Positions 1 through 8,348 of a stretch of DNA of 64,000 bases are shown in pieces. Below the pieces are notes generated by a model. That model made no database searches and had not been told where the DNA came from. It was given only the letters and a program-made list of their open reading frames with translations. The DNA comes from Clostridiales bacterium. GTDB taxonomy: Bacteria > Bacillota > Clostridia > Christensenellales > UBA1242. The translations under genes were made by a program, and so were the position numbers. The stretch's first letter is position 1, and every line of letters starts with the position of its first letter. The stretch lies in assembly GCA_015055665.1 (NCBI GenBank), contig SVHX01000006.1:1-64000 (forward strand). The letters are read 5' to 3'.

Positions 1-323
1 TTAACAATCTTTTTATATTCAGTTCCGTCTTCATTATATAAAGTTCCTTCAATACTATCTTCTTCAAAATAATGTATTGCCCAACCAAACACTGTTTCGT
101 GATGTATCATAGCAACACCATTTTTAGCAGAACTTTTAGCTTGTTCTTTTGCATAATTTAGAAATCCGTTGAAGTCTTTTTTATTAAGTAATGTTTTATT
201 GTCTTTTATAATTTTTGTTCCATTATTAATCTTTTCAGCAAGAGTTTCACTTGCTGTATTTTCTAAATGTTCTTTTATTAATTTTTCTTCTTCTGTATTT
301 GCTTCAAGATTTAATTTAATCAT
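1..323 (-). CDS. PcfK-like protein (partial, runs off left edge)
   Basis: My translation: MIKLNLEANTEEEKLIKEHLENTASETLAEKINNGTKIIKDNKTLLNKKDFNGFLNYAKEQAKSSAKNGVAMIHHETVFGWAIHYFEEDSIEGTLYNEDGTEYKKIV; matches the recalled PcfK-like pattern (LAEKINNG..., V.GWAIHYFEEDSIEGTLYNEDG). Confidence 0.85.
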   Translation of the reverse strand, partial: MIKLNLEANTEEEKLIKEHLENTASETLAEKINNGTKIIKDNKTLLNKKDFNGFLNYAKEQAKSSAKNGVAMIHHETVFGWAIHYFEEDSIEGTLYNEDGTEYKKIV

Positions 324-360
324 TTCTTACTCCTTATAAAATAAAAATGAGGCTATCCGT

Positions 361-594
361 TTAGAACGGACAACCTCGCCATAAAAATTTATATTCTATA
401 TATGTTTTGATAGGTAATATATACCAAGTAGGTTCTTTTATTAATTTGTGTGTTTTTCTATCTAATTGCTCATGGTTTTCATAATATTGAACTTCCCATT
501 TTGCTAATCTTAAACTATTGGTAATTAAGTGTATTTTTAATTTTGTTTTGCCATATTCTCGATAGCAGATTTTATATCCATATTTGTTTTTCAT
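361..594 (-). CDS. small ICE-associated conserved protein
   Basis: 77 aa ORF ending LWRGCPF, next to the PcfK-like gene; resembles small proteins recalled from clostridial conjugative elements. Confidence 0.6.
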   Translation of the reverse strand: MKNKYGYKICYREYGKTKLKIHLITNSLRLAKWEVQYYENHEQLDRKTHKLIKEPTWYILPIKTYIEYKFLWRGCPF

Positions 595-605
595 ATAGTA
601 CCTTC

Positions 606-806
606 TTAATCTGTTTTATCTATTGAAATTCCGAAGCTTTCAATTTTAAATTGCAATTGTGGATATTTGTTTTTTAAATCTTCTATGATAGGTGAGTAAT
701 CTTTAAAGTTTATTTTTGAAAATCCTGTAGCTATATCATTTTCTATAAATCTATCTATATCTATATAAATTTGTTTAATATCATTTTCTTCTAATTCTAA
801 TAACAT
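606..806 (-). CDS. hypothetical protein
   Basis: Co-directional 66 aa ORF in the compact minus-strand cluster. Confidence 0.5.
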   Translation of the reverse strand: MLLELEENDIKQIYIDIDRFIENDIATGFSKINFKDYSPIIEDLKNKYPQLQFKIESFGISIDKTD

Positions 807-818
807 TATTTCACCTCA

Positions 819-1145
819 TTATTCTATTTTCATTATTCTTAAATCTATAAAAGAGTGGTAATTATAATTGAATTTATCAGTTATATTCCACCAAAGTTCA
901 TGTTCTTGATTATCTTTTAAATCTTCAATATTAGTATCTAGTTCATACCAATTTATTAATTTGTCTTCATCATCAAAAGCATTTGCAACCCAACTCATGT
1001 TTGGATTTTTTTCTTGTTCTATAATTTGTTTAAATCTATTAACTGCTTTTTGATAAGTGTCATATAAATTAATATCTATTCCATTGCAATCGTTTGTAGA
1101 ATAGTCAAAAAGCACTAAATAAACTATTTTTTTATTATTATCCAA
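819..1145 (-). CDS. hypothetical protein
   Basis: Co-directional 108 aa ORF in the compact minus-strand cluster. Confidence 0.5.
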   Translation of the reverse strand: MDNNKKIVYLVLFDYSTNDCNGIDINLYDTYQKAVNRFKQIIEQEKNPNMSWVANAFDDEDKLINWYELDTNIEDLKDNQEHELWWNITDKFNYNYHSFIDLRIMKIE

Positions 1146-1554
1146 TTCTTCTTAAACCTCCGTATAATGTGTTAATTACAATTGTTCCAAATTCGCTACA
1201 ATCGTTATCTGTTTTATTCCATACATAAGCATACGCATATTTTGTTGTGTTATCTCCAATAAGAAGTTCGTCCCAATCTTCTTTATAGCTGGTAACAATT
1301 AAAAAATTGTACAGTTCGCCAAACTCTGCAAAATCATGAGTTACTGCATAAACTGTACAATTATATTTTTCTTCTATTTTATTTATTTTTTCTAACAATT
1401 CTTCATCTTGAAATGCCCAAAATCCTGCATATCTTTCAAAGTAACATACATTGTTTTCTTCTATAAATCCTTCAATATAAGGTTTATATATGTTTAATTT
1501 TTTCATAAGTTTAACTGCATATTCTTTTCTTTGTTCTTTTGTTGCTTGTTTCAT
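1138..1554 (-). CDS. ICE-type hypothetical protein
   Basis: Start placed at MKQATKEQRKEY (internal Met); co-directional with its neighbours. Confidence 0.55.
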   Translation of the reverse strand: MKQATKEQRKEYAVKLMKKLNIYKPYIEGFIEENNVCYFERYAGFWAFQDEELLEKINKIEEKYNCTVYAVTHDFAEFGELYNFLIVTSYKEDWDELLIGDNTTKYAYAYVWNKTDNDCSEFGTIVINTLYGGLRRIG

Positions 1555-1564
1555 TTTACACCTC

Positions 1565-1984
1565 TTAATCTTTGTATTCATCTAATGCTTTTTTTAATCC
1601 CATAACTAGATTTTGATGTTTGTTAATTTCATCTAGTGTTAGTCCTAATGCATCAAGTGTTGGTTCTATATCATATGTAACACAATATTCATGATTAGAT
1701 AATTCATATCTAAACATTTCGTATATAAAACCTGTTCCGTCTTTATCATTTTTAATTTCATTTTCAATTTCTTCTCTATGTCTTTTGAACATATTGTGCA
1801 TTGCTTCTGAGTCTGTTTTTCTAATATATCCACCAGCACCGATAGAATATATTTTGTCTGTGTCTTTTTCTTTAAGACCAAACTTTTTCATCATGTCTTT
1901 AAATTGTTCATTACTAAATGCAAATCCAAAAGGGAAATCATTTATTTCTTTTTGTTGTTTTTCTTTTAATTTTAAATATTTCAT
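1565..1984 (-). CDS. DUF7659-like ICE protein
   Basis: FPFGFAFSNEQF...GFIYEMFRYELSNHEYCVTYDIEPTLDALGLT resembles a family recalled from clostridial ICEs. Confidence 0.55.
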   Translation of the reverse strand: MKYLKLKEKQQKEINDFPFGFAFSNEQFKDMMKKFGLKEKDTDKIYSIGAGGYIRKTDSEAMHNMFKRHREEIENEIKNDKDGTGFIYEMFRYELSNHEYCVTYDIEPTLDALGLTLDEINKHQNLVMGLKKALDEYKD

Positions 1985-1994
1985 TTTTTACTCC

Positions 1995-2252
1995 TTAATC
2001 TAAATTTTCAAAATCTTCTATATAAATTTTGTTAAACTCTGGACCGTATTCAAAGTATAAATTGTTTTCTTTGTCTAAATATAAATCGTATTCTTGTACT
2101 GAAAACTTACCAGCTTTATTAAGTGAACATATTACATAGTTTTCTTTTATTTCTAAAATGTTAAATATGCAATGATATTCACCATCGAAAAAATCATATT
2201 CATTCATGTAATATTCTTTATATTGATTGATTTTTTCTATTGAATTTTTCAT
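1995..2252 (-). CDS. hypothetical protein
   Basis: 85 aa ORF with AAAGGAGG ribosome-binding site just upstream (reverse strand). Confidence 0.55.
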   Translation of the reverse strand: MKNSIEKINQYKEYYMNEYDFFDGEYHCIFNILEIKENYVICSLNKAGKFSVQEYDLYLDKENNLYFEYGPEFNKIYIEDFENLD

Positions 2253-2260
2253 ATTTAATA

Positions 2261-2555
2261 CCTCCTTTTGCCTTTTGGCAGAGGCGTTGTATCATATTTT
2301 GGCACTTATCGTTTTACTTGAAATTCTATTGTAAAAGACAACCGAACAAAATGATAAAATATTGTTCTAAGATATATAACAAAAAATGCCAGGACTTAAT
2401 CCTGACATAAACTAAAATATTAAAGTATTTCAACTGCAATTTTATTAAACAATCTTAAAGATAATATGTTTTCACAACTTACCTCAATATTTTCTCATTC
2501 GGTTGTGTTTTACGAAAAATATGATACAACAGAACAACAAAAGACAAAAGGAGGG
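2261..2555. repeat. Long imperfect inverted repeat (arms 2261-2364 and 2485-2555)
   Basis: Shared blocks in inverse orientation: CCTCCTTTTG-CTTTTG, GTTGTATCATATTTT, GTAAAA-ACAACCGAA, AAATATTG. Confidence 0.7.
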
Positions 2556-2705
2556 TATGATATAATATATAAAAATTTAAGTTTTTAATTTTTTCTCCTA
2601 ACTTTTAAACTTTCTCCTATTTTTAATATGTTTTTAGGAGAATACTTTAATTTTGCATTGTTTTTATAAGAAAATTTGTTAATATATATTGATATTTAAT
2701 AAATA

Positions 2706-2730
2706 AAAAATCCCTAAATATGGGGATTTT
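2706..2730. terminator. Rho-independent terminator
   Basis: AAAAATCCC taaatat GGGGATTTTT hairpin on the 3' side of tRNA-Thr. Confidence 0.6.
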
Positions 2731-2734
2731 TCAA

Positions 2735-2810
2735 TGGAGCTTACAAGCAGATTCGAACTGCCGACCTCGTCATTACCAATGACGTGCGCTACCTACTGCG
2801 CCATGTAAGC
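2735..2810 (-). tRNA. tRNA-Thr(GGT)
   Basis: Reverse complement folds: acceptor GCTTACA/TGTAAGC, anticodon arm CGTCA TTGGTAA TGACG, T-arm GGCAG TTCGAAT CTGCT, encoded CCA. Confidence 0.95.
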
Positions 2811-2967
2811 ATATTAAATTATGTTTTAAAAATTTTTTTGAAATTTTATGCCAGATTTTATGCCAGACCAAAATGGCAACCATATATAGATTTAAAATTT
2901 TAAAAAATGTCTATATATGGTGTATTTTTGGAGTAATTTTTATTATTTTGTCTTGCTGTCGATGTCC

Positions 2968-3007
2968 TTACCAATGTAATGCGCTACCTACTGCGCCACG
3001 TTAGCAT
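2968..3007 (-). pseudogene. Partial tRNA-Thr copy (5' half)
   Basis: GCTAACGTGGCGCAGTAGGTAGCGCATTACATTGGTAA retains acceptor 5' strand, D-arm and anticodon loop; sequence after the loop does not complete a tRNA. Confidence 0.75.
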
Positions 3008-3016
3008 ATTAAATTT

Positions 3017-3040
3017 TTGCAGACTTTTGCCCGTCTGCAA
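3017..3040. other. Perfect 8-bp stem hairpin between tRNA remnants
   Basis: TTGCAGAC ttttgccc GTCTGCAA. Confidence 0.6.
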
Positions 3041-3074
3041 GGGGCTATATATTTACACTTATTCGGTACTCTGC

Positions 3075-3118
3075 GGAGCCTTACCAAGGCGGTGCGCTAC
3101 CGACTGTGCCACATCAGC
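3075..3118 (-). pseudogene. Partial tRNA-Thr-like copy (5' half)
   Basis: GCTGATGTGGCACAGTCGGTAGCGCACCGCCTTGGTAAGGC then unrelated sequence; no T-arm or matching acceptor 3' strand. Confidence 0.75.
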
Positions 3119-3184
3119 GTGTTGTGTGTTTCTTGAGGAGAAACGTGTTGTCTGGTAATGGGAAGCGGTTACAATTGATTTGAG

Positions 3185-3442
3185 TTATTCCTTAGGTGTG
3201 GATTTGTATTCGCGGATTAGCATTATTAGGTGGTATGTATTAACTATTACAAGTCCGCCGTTAAGGATTGCTGTGCTGATTGCTGGAAGTAGGCATCCGT
3301 ATACTACAAAAACAATTGAGCCTACTAGGTTAAGGACTCTCATGCGGATATCTCCTACAAGTGTAGTTGTCTTGAATAACATCGAGAATAGTATTAATAC
3401 TGTTGCGGCTATTCCAATTATCTCAACAACAATATGGTTCAT
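3185..3442 (-). CDS. YgjV-like small inner-membrane protein
   Basis: 85 aa, hydrophobic; MRVLNLVGSIVFVVYGCLLPAISTAILNGGLVIVNTYHL pattern. Confidence 0.6.
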   Translation of the reverse strand: MNHIVVEIIGIAATVLILFSMLFKTTTLVGDIRMRVLNLVGSIVFVVYGCLLPAISTAILNGGLVIVNTYHLIMLIREYKSTPKE

Positions 3443-3571
3443 TGATACTCCTTATGCAATCTAACTTCCTACATTTTGTCGTAAGTAGAACTTATGACTA
3501 CTATATTTTATATATTTTTCATTGTAAAGTCAAGGGGTTAGGTGATGTTTTTTTGTAAAAATACATAATCT

Positions 3572-4531
3572 TTATGGGGTTAATGTGTCAGTGAGGTGAG
3601 GATATAAAATTTCTCTGTTGGTAGAAACGATTGATAGCATTTGATTGTATCTAGAGATGAGTTTGTTAATTATATCGTTTTTATGTGCTAATATTTGTTG
3701 GTGTTCGTGAGCGAAGTCGTTGTTTGTTTTGAAATACTCGTTACTAATTAGGGTGTAGTCATCAAAAATCTTTTTGCTTATATCGTCAACATTAATATCT
3801 TCTGGTATAATGTTGCTATTAACAATTGCACGGGCAAAATCCTTGTCGTGTGCGAAGTAAAGTTTTCTAATATTGTCCATAGTTACCATAGCATAATGTC
3901 TTGCATCATGTTCAATTGGAAATGTAGCGTTATCTCTTACATAATCTATGCATGTGTTGTTATTTCGTAGTGTTTTGTACATACGATCAAATATTACAAC
4001 GAAAAAATCTAAGCAGTTATCTTCTGTTAGGGATGTGTTGTTGTCATAAATTTGGGTGAGCAAATCACTTTGGAAGGTGTGTTTCGATTCATGTAATATG
4101 GTTTCAAGGATTTCGTATTTTATATTCTTGTAACTGCCCATTTGGTCAAAGCAATCTTGATAGCCTAGACTGATGTATTTCTTAATATATTCATACAAAC
4201 ATTGTTCGTATTTAGAGCTGTTGAAAGGGTTATAGTTCGCGTAAAAATCATATAGATTGCTAATGTGATTAGGATCAAAGCAATCTATTTTTAATTCCTT
4301 TAAGGTTTCGATTCGTAATGTGTTTATTTTAATGTGGTATTTATTAACAACCTTGCCCTGATTGCCAAATTTTTCATCTTCTTCGAAGCTAATTTCTAAT
4401 GGCAAATTGCAATTATGAATGTCGTAATTGACTTTGCAAATTTGCAATAGTTGTTTACGGATATCTTCATAAGACTGGTAAGAGTCGTATTGAGTTAAAT
4501 AGTTTTTGCATTGTAAATATAATTGTTCCAT
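3572..4531 (-). CDS. hypothetical protein
   Basis: 319 aa ORF; contains ETILHESKHTFQSDL (HE..H-like) but no family confidently recognised. Confidence 0.65.
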   Translation of the reverse strand: MEQLYLQCKNYLTQYDSYQSYEDIRKQLLQICKVNYDIHNCNLPLEISFEEDEKFGNQGKVVNKYHIKINTLRIETLKELKIDCFDPNHISNLYDFYANYNPFNSSKYEQCLYEYIKKYISLGYQDCFDQMGSYKNIKYEILETILHESKHTFQSDLLTQIYDNNTSLTEDNCLDFFVVIFDRMYKTLRNNNTCIDYVRDNATFPIEHDARHYAMVTMDNIRKLYFAHDKDFARAIVNSNIIPEDINVDDISKKIFDDYTLISNEYFKTNNDFAHEHQQILAHKNDIINKLISRYNQMLSIVSTNREILYPHLTDTLTP

Positions 4532-4691
4532 CTCTTCTCTCTAAATTAAATTTTACGCTGATAATATTATTTGTTTGGCTGTTTTTCTTGTAGTGTAGGC
4601 AGTAATTGATGATAAAATCTTTAATTTGCAACTAATTAATTATAGCACAGGTAGATTGTATTTCAAAATATATGTTTGTTGTGAGGATGTG

Positions 4692-4737
4692 TTTTTTCTC
4701 AAAGGGTATTGAAATTGGAAAAATAGTGTGATATAAT
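4692..4737 (+). promoter_or_regulatory. Extended promoter of the paralogue array
   Basis: TTTTTTCTCAAAGGGTATTGAAA-N10-AGTGTGATATAAT; -35 TTGAAA 4709-4714, 17 nt spacer, -10 TATAAT 4732-4737. Confidence 0.8.
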
Positions 4738-4887
4738 GGTACAACTAAGAAAATGTGTATGGATATTATGGGTTAATATAGGGTTAGGGTAGCATGTTAA
4801 GATATATTCTTGGTGGAGGGATATTGTGTTCAAAGAAAATATCCACTATGATAAAAGATTAATAAAAAACAATAGAGGAGTAAATTC

Positions 4888-5568
4888 ATGAACGAAAAAG
4901 TAAAGCAAATGGTGGAAGAGTACAAGGAGTATAGTAAGAAAGCTTTGCAGACATCTATAAACATAAGTAAAAAGCAGGAAGAGTTCGATAAAGAAATGTA
5001 TAAGCTAGAGAAACAACTCAAACAAGAGCAGGGTCGTGTTGATTACTTGAAAAGACAGCTAATATACGTTGGATTGGAAGAAGTAGTAGAGGAACTTAAG
5101 CATCATCCTTTTGTGCAAAATTTAGGTAAAATGCAAGTAAGTTGTTGGTTAAGGATGAGCTATGGCTCAAAGAGCTCTGGTCAAATAGTTTTATTGGAAG
5201 AGCAGTTAGAAAAAATAAAAAAATATTTGTTGGCTGAGGACTTTGATTTTGATTTAACAATTAGTTTTTCAGACACAAATAAAACTGTTAAAGTGGGCTT
5301 ATTTTCGTTTGCTCACACGATTCAAAAAGACGGTAAATCACTTGTTGAGCATGTTAAAATTCAGCCATTTGAGAATAGAAAAGAATATGGCTGGTATTGC
5401 ATTGATGATTATAGCCAAATAATCGTTCAACATCACCTAGGAGAGATATTTGGGGATAATACAAAAAGGGTTCCTAAAGTTTGGAGAGATTGTGTTCGAG
5501 CAGTACTAGAAAAAGAAAATACTAATAGTGATGAGCTTGATGCTACAAACACTGTTATGGGTGAGTAA
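4888..5568 (+). CDS. VMGD-family paralogue 1, unknown function
   Basis: Coiled-coil N-terminus, TIQKDGKSLVEHVKI, CIDDYSQ, C-terminus NTVMGE. Confidence 0.85.
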   Translation: MNEKVKQMVEEYKEYSKKALQTSINISKKQEEFDKEMYKLEKQLKQEQGRVDYLKRQLIYVGLEEVVEELKHHPFVQNLGKMQVSCWLRMSYGSKSSGQIVLLEEQLEKIKKYLLAEDFDFDLTISFSDTNKTVKVGLFSFAHTIQKDGKSLVEHVKIQPFENRKEYGWYCIDDYSQIIVQHHLGEIFGDNTKRVPKVWRDCVRAVLEKENTNSDELDATNTVMGE

Positions 5569-5590
5569 TATTTATTAGGGGTAAAAGATT

Positions 5591-6280
5591 ATGGATATTA
5601 GACGTGAAATTGCTGGATTGTATAGACGCGAGCAAGAAAATAGAGATATACATAAGTATCTTGCTGAGGCGAGGACTGAAGATGAACTCCGCAAGGCAAA
5701 AGATCATGCAGATTGGAACAAAATGGTCATTGCAATGGTAGGTGGTAGGCAGTGTCTATATACATTGGGGGAGATTCTTGATGAGATTGCTAACATTGTT
5801 GGTACAGATAGAGGAAATATAAGAGCGAGTATAACTATCGAGCCAAGTGGAGATAAGAGAAGGTCTTCTCGAGAATTGAATATTGATCTTGATTTGGTGA
5901 AAATTCTCGAAAAAATCAATGGGGATTATCCTCTGGGGGATATGGTAATAAGTCTATACTTAAATGGCAAAGAGTGGTTTAAGTTCGTACGACCATGTAG
6001 GCTAGGAGATGTCCAAAAAGATGGATCTTCCTTGGCAGATCATATTCGTGTTGAAGATAGCAAGAAAAAGTCTTACTATGGAGAGCCAATGGGCAAATAT
6101 GTGATTGATGATTGTAATAATGTAGTGATGAGCTATACAATACAAGAACTTGCACACGAAGAGCGTGCTAATAACTATGTTCCTGGCTATATTAAGCAAG
6201 CAATACTAAATATTAACGATAGGGAGTGTGGAAAGGTGGTAGATACTGCCGATTCTGCAAAAGAAATGGGAGATAATTAA
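5591..6280 (+). CDS. VMGD-family paralogue 2, unknown function
   Basis: LGEILDEIANIVG, VQKDGSSLADHIRV, VIDDCNN, C-terminus KEMGDN. Confidence 0.85.
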   Translation: MDIRREIAGLYRREQENRDIHKYLAEARTEDELRKAKDHADWNKMVIAMVGGRQCLYTLGEILDEIANIVGTDRGNIRASITIEPSGDKRRSSRELNIDLDLVKILEKINGDYPLGDMVISLYLNGKEWFKFVRPCRLGDVQKDGSSLADHIRVEDSKKKSYYGEPMGKYVIDDCNNVVMSYTIQELAHEERANNYVPGYIKQAILNINDRECGKVVDTADSAKEMGDN

Positions 6281-6301
6281 AATTTTTGGTGGAGGAAATT
6301 T

Positions 6302-6967
6302 ATGAAGAACTTTAAAGAATTTAAGCAAACTTATGCGGATAAGAAAAAAGCGGTGCAAGATGCTAATATTTTCTTGAGTCTAAAGGAACAGGAGTATCTT
6401 AGGGAAATTAGAGATGCAAAAGAGTTGGTTGATGCTTATGGCAAAGATCTCAAAAATATGGAGAATACCGTTTTTGAGGTAAAACTCGCAGATGTTATTG
6501 ATGAGATTGCTAAATTATGGAGAGAACAACCACCTGCTGTTACTGCTAAGATGTCTAGGGTGTTTGATACTCAAACATACGCTAGAATAACATTGGGGAA
6601 TGCACTAAGTGGTATTTGTAATTATAAGGATAAAATTATTGTTGATATTAAAGGCAAAGATTACAAGCACAAGATGCGAATTGAACAGCCTTTTAATCCA
6701 ACTGAGATTCAAGAGGATGGTCGTCCATTGTATCTGCATATGGAACTTAAAAAGGAAGAGATATTGAAACGTGCAGACGGAGATTGGGTGCCGACTTATC
6801 GTTATGTAATTGATGATTATAGTGTAATGACACTTAAATACAAGTACCATGCGTTATTGAACAATGATTTCGCCGGGATAGCCCCTATTCTTAAAGAGGC
6901 GATAATAAATGTTGTTGATAGAGAATATGGAAATTCCGAGTCGGAAGACGTAATGGGTGATGAATAA
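6302..6967 (+). CDS. VMGD-family paralogue 3, unknown function
   Basis: LADVIDEIAK, IQEDGRPLYLHM, VIDDYSVM, C-terminus EDVMGDE; RBS GGTGGAGG. Confidence 0.85.
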   Translation: MKNFKEFKQTYADKKKAVQDANIFLSLKEQEYLREIRDAKELVDAYGKDLKNMENTVFEVKLADVIDEIAKLWREQPPAVTAKMSRVFDTQTYARITLGNALSGICNYKDKIIVDIKGKDYKHKMRIEQPFNPTEIQEDGRPLYLHMELKKEEILKRADGDWVPTYRYVIDDYSVMTLKYKYHALLNNDFAGIAPILKEAIINVVDREYGNSESEDVMGDE

Positions 6968-6997
6968 GGATAAATTATTTTGGTGGAGAATAAAGTT

Positions 6998-7651
6998 ATG
7001 AGTAGTGTTGATTATAAAAGCTGGGCAGCTAAAATAGATAAACTTCAAGAACAAAACCGCGAAGCTGAGGAATTTATAAACGTCGAAAAACAAAAGTACT
7101 TAGAGTCTATAAAAAAGGCAAGTGATTTAATAGATTCTAATAGCAGAATAATAAGAGCTTTTGGTAATACAAAAATTCATGCTAATTTGGAAGATGTTAT
7201 AGATGAAATTGCAAAAAGATTACAGATAGCCAAAGATGATTTGAAGGTGAATCTAGATGTTCAAAGAGGCATGCGTAGCCTTGTTGGAGGTTATGAAGAT
7301 GTGCAAAGAGAACTTGATGCAATAAAAAGAGGCGATCTTTTTGGAATTATCAAAGTGTATATTTTTTCAGGAAAGCATTCTAAATTAATATTCGAATTGC
7401 CATTAAACTTTTATGATAGACAAAAAGATGGCCAAGGCTTAGATAAGCATATTGTTTTTGTTCCGACAGATCAATATCGATATAAAGTAGAGATAGACGA
7501 TTATCGTAATCTGACTATAGGATGTAGTGTCAAAGAACTTATGTCTTCTAGCCAAGGCGAGCGATATCCTTACATAGTTAAAGAAGCGTTTAAGGCTGTT
7601 AATGCAAGGGAATGTGAAGCCGAGTCGGAAGACGTAATGGGAGATAATTAA
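6998..7651 (+). CDS. VMGD-family paralogue 4, unknown function
   Basis: Start at MSSVDYKSW after GGTGGAGA; LEDVIDEIAK, RQKDGQGLDKHI, EIDDYRNLTI, C-terminus EDVMGDN. Confidence 0.85.
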   Translation: MSSVDYKSWAAKIDKLQEQNREAEEFINVEKQKYLESIKKASDLIDSNSRIIRAFGNTKIHANLEDVIDEIAKRLQIAKDDLKVNLDVQRGMRSLVGGYEDVQRELDAIKRGDLFGIIKVYIFSGKHSKLIFELPLNFYDRQKDGQGLDKHIVFVPTDQYRYKVEIDDYRNLTIGCSVKELMSSSQGERYPYIVKEAFKAVNARECEAESEDVMGDN

Positions 7652-7673
7652 AATACAAAAGGTGGAAAGTATT

Positions 7674-8348
7674 ATGGCACAAAGTTGGAAGGCGTTAAAA
7701 GGTGAATATGATGCAAGGTTAGAGTCGATAGGTAAGGCGAAGGTGTTCCTTGCGGAAAAGGAAAAACAATATGAAGCAGAAACTAAGCCAGCTAAAGACT
7801 TTATTAAAAGAGAAAATGTTGAGTTGAGTATATTGCGAAATCAAGAAATATCTATTAATGTAGCGGAAGTTATTGATGAACTTGCTAAGGTTGTAGGGGC
7901 TAGGGATAATGTGATTTTCGTAAAGACCGCAATAGCTGGTTCGCGTAGTTATTCTGGTACACGTGAGAACTTGCAAAATCAATTGTATGTTGACATGAAA
8001 AAGCGTGGGGCAAAAGGAGAGGTAATGTTAACTATCTCTGGTAAGGATAACGAATATTTTACTATTGAGTTTCCGATTGAGTTTTATGCTGTACAGAGGG
8101 ATGGCAGGCTTATGGGAGAGTGTATTGATATTGTTCCTAATAAGTTGATTAATTACAATCGTCCTTGGATGTTTGAGATGAATTGTGGTTTCGGAAATCT
8201 AGTTGTTAAGCATAAAATGTGTGAGTTACTAGGTAGTGGGTATCAAGGATATTGCAAGTATTATCCAGAGGCTTGGCGACAGGCGGTTGTAAATGTATTA
8301 GAAAGACAACACGAAAGCGCTCAAGAATCTGTTATGGGAGATGAGTAA
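7674..8348 (+). CDS. VMGD-family paralogue 5, unknown function
   Basis: Start at MAQSWKALK; VAEVIDELAKVVG, VQRDGRLMGECI, C-terminus ESVMGDE. Confidence 0.85.
   Translation: MAQSWKALKGEYDARLESIGKAKVFLAEKEKQYEAETKPAKDFIKRENVELSILRNQEISINVAEVIDELAKVVGARDNVIFVKTAIAGSRSYSGTRENLQNQLYVDMKKRGAKGEVMLTISGKDNEYFTIEFPIEFYAVQRDGRLMGECIDIVPNKLINYNRPWMFEMNCGFGNLVVKHKMCELLGSGYQGYCKYYPEAWRQAVVNVLERQHESAQESVMGDE

Larger units (their letters stand above)
1..2810. mobile_element. Terminal part of an integrative/conjugative element abutting tRNA-Thr
   Basis: PcfK-like and other ICE-type small genes on one strand, ending at an intact tRNA gene with adjacent partial tRNA copies. No integrase inside the window. 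Confidence 0.6.

Noticed and set aside
3180-3464. 94 aa plus-strand ORF
   Set aside because: Antisense to the more plausible YgjV-like membrane gene (3185-3442, minus).
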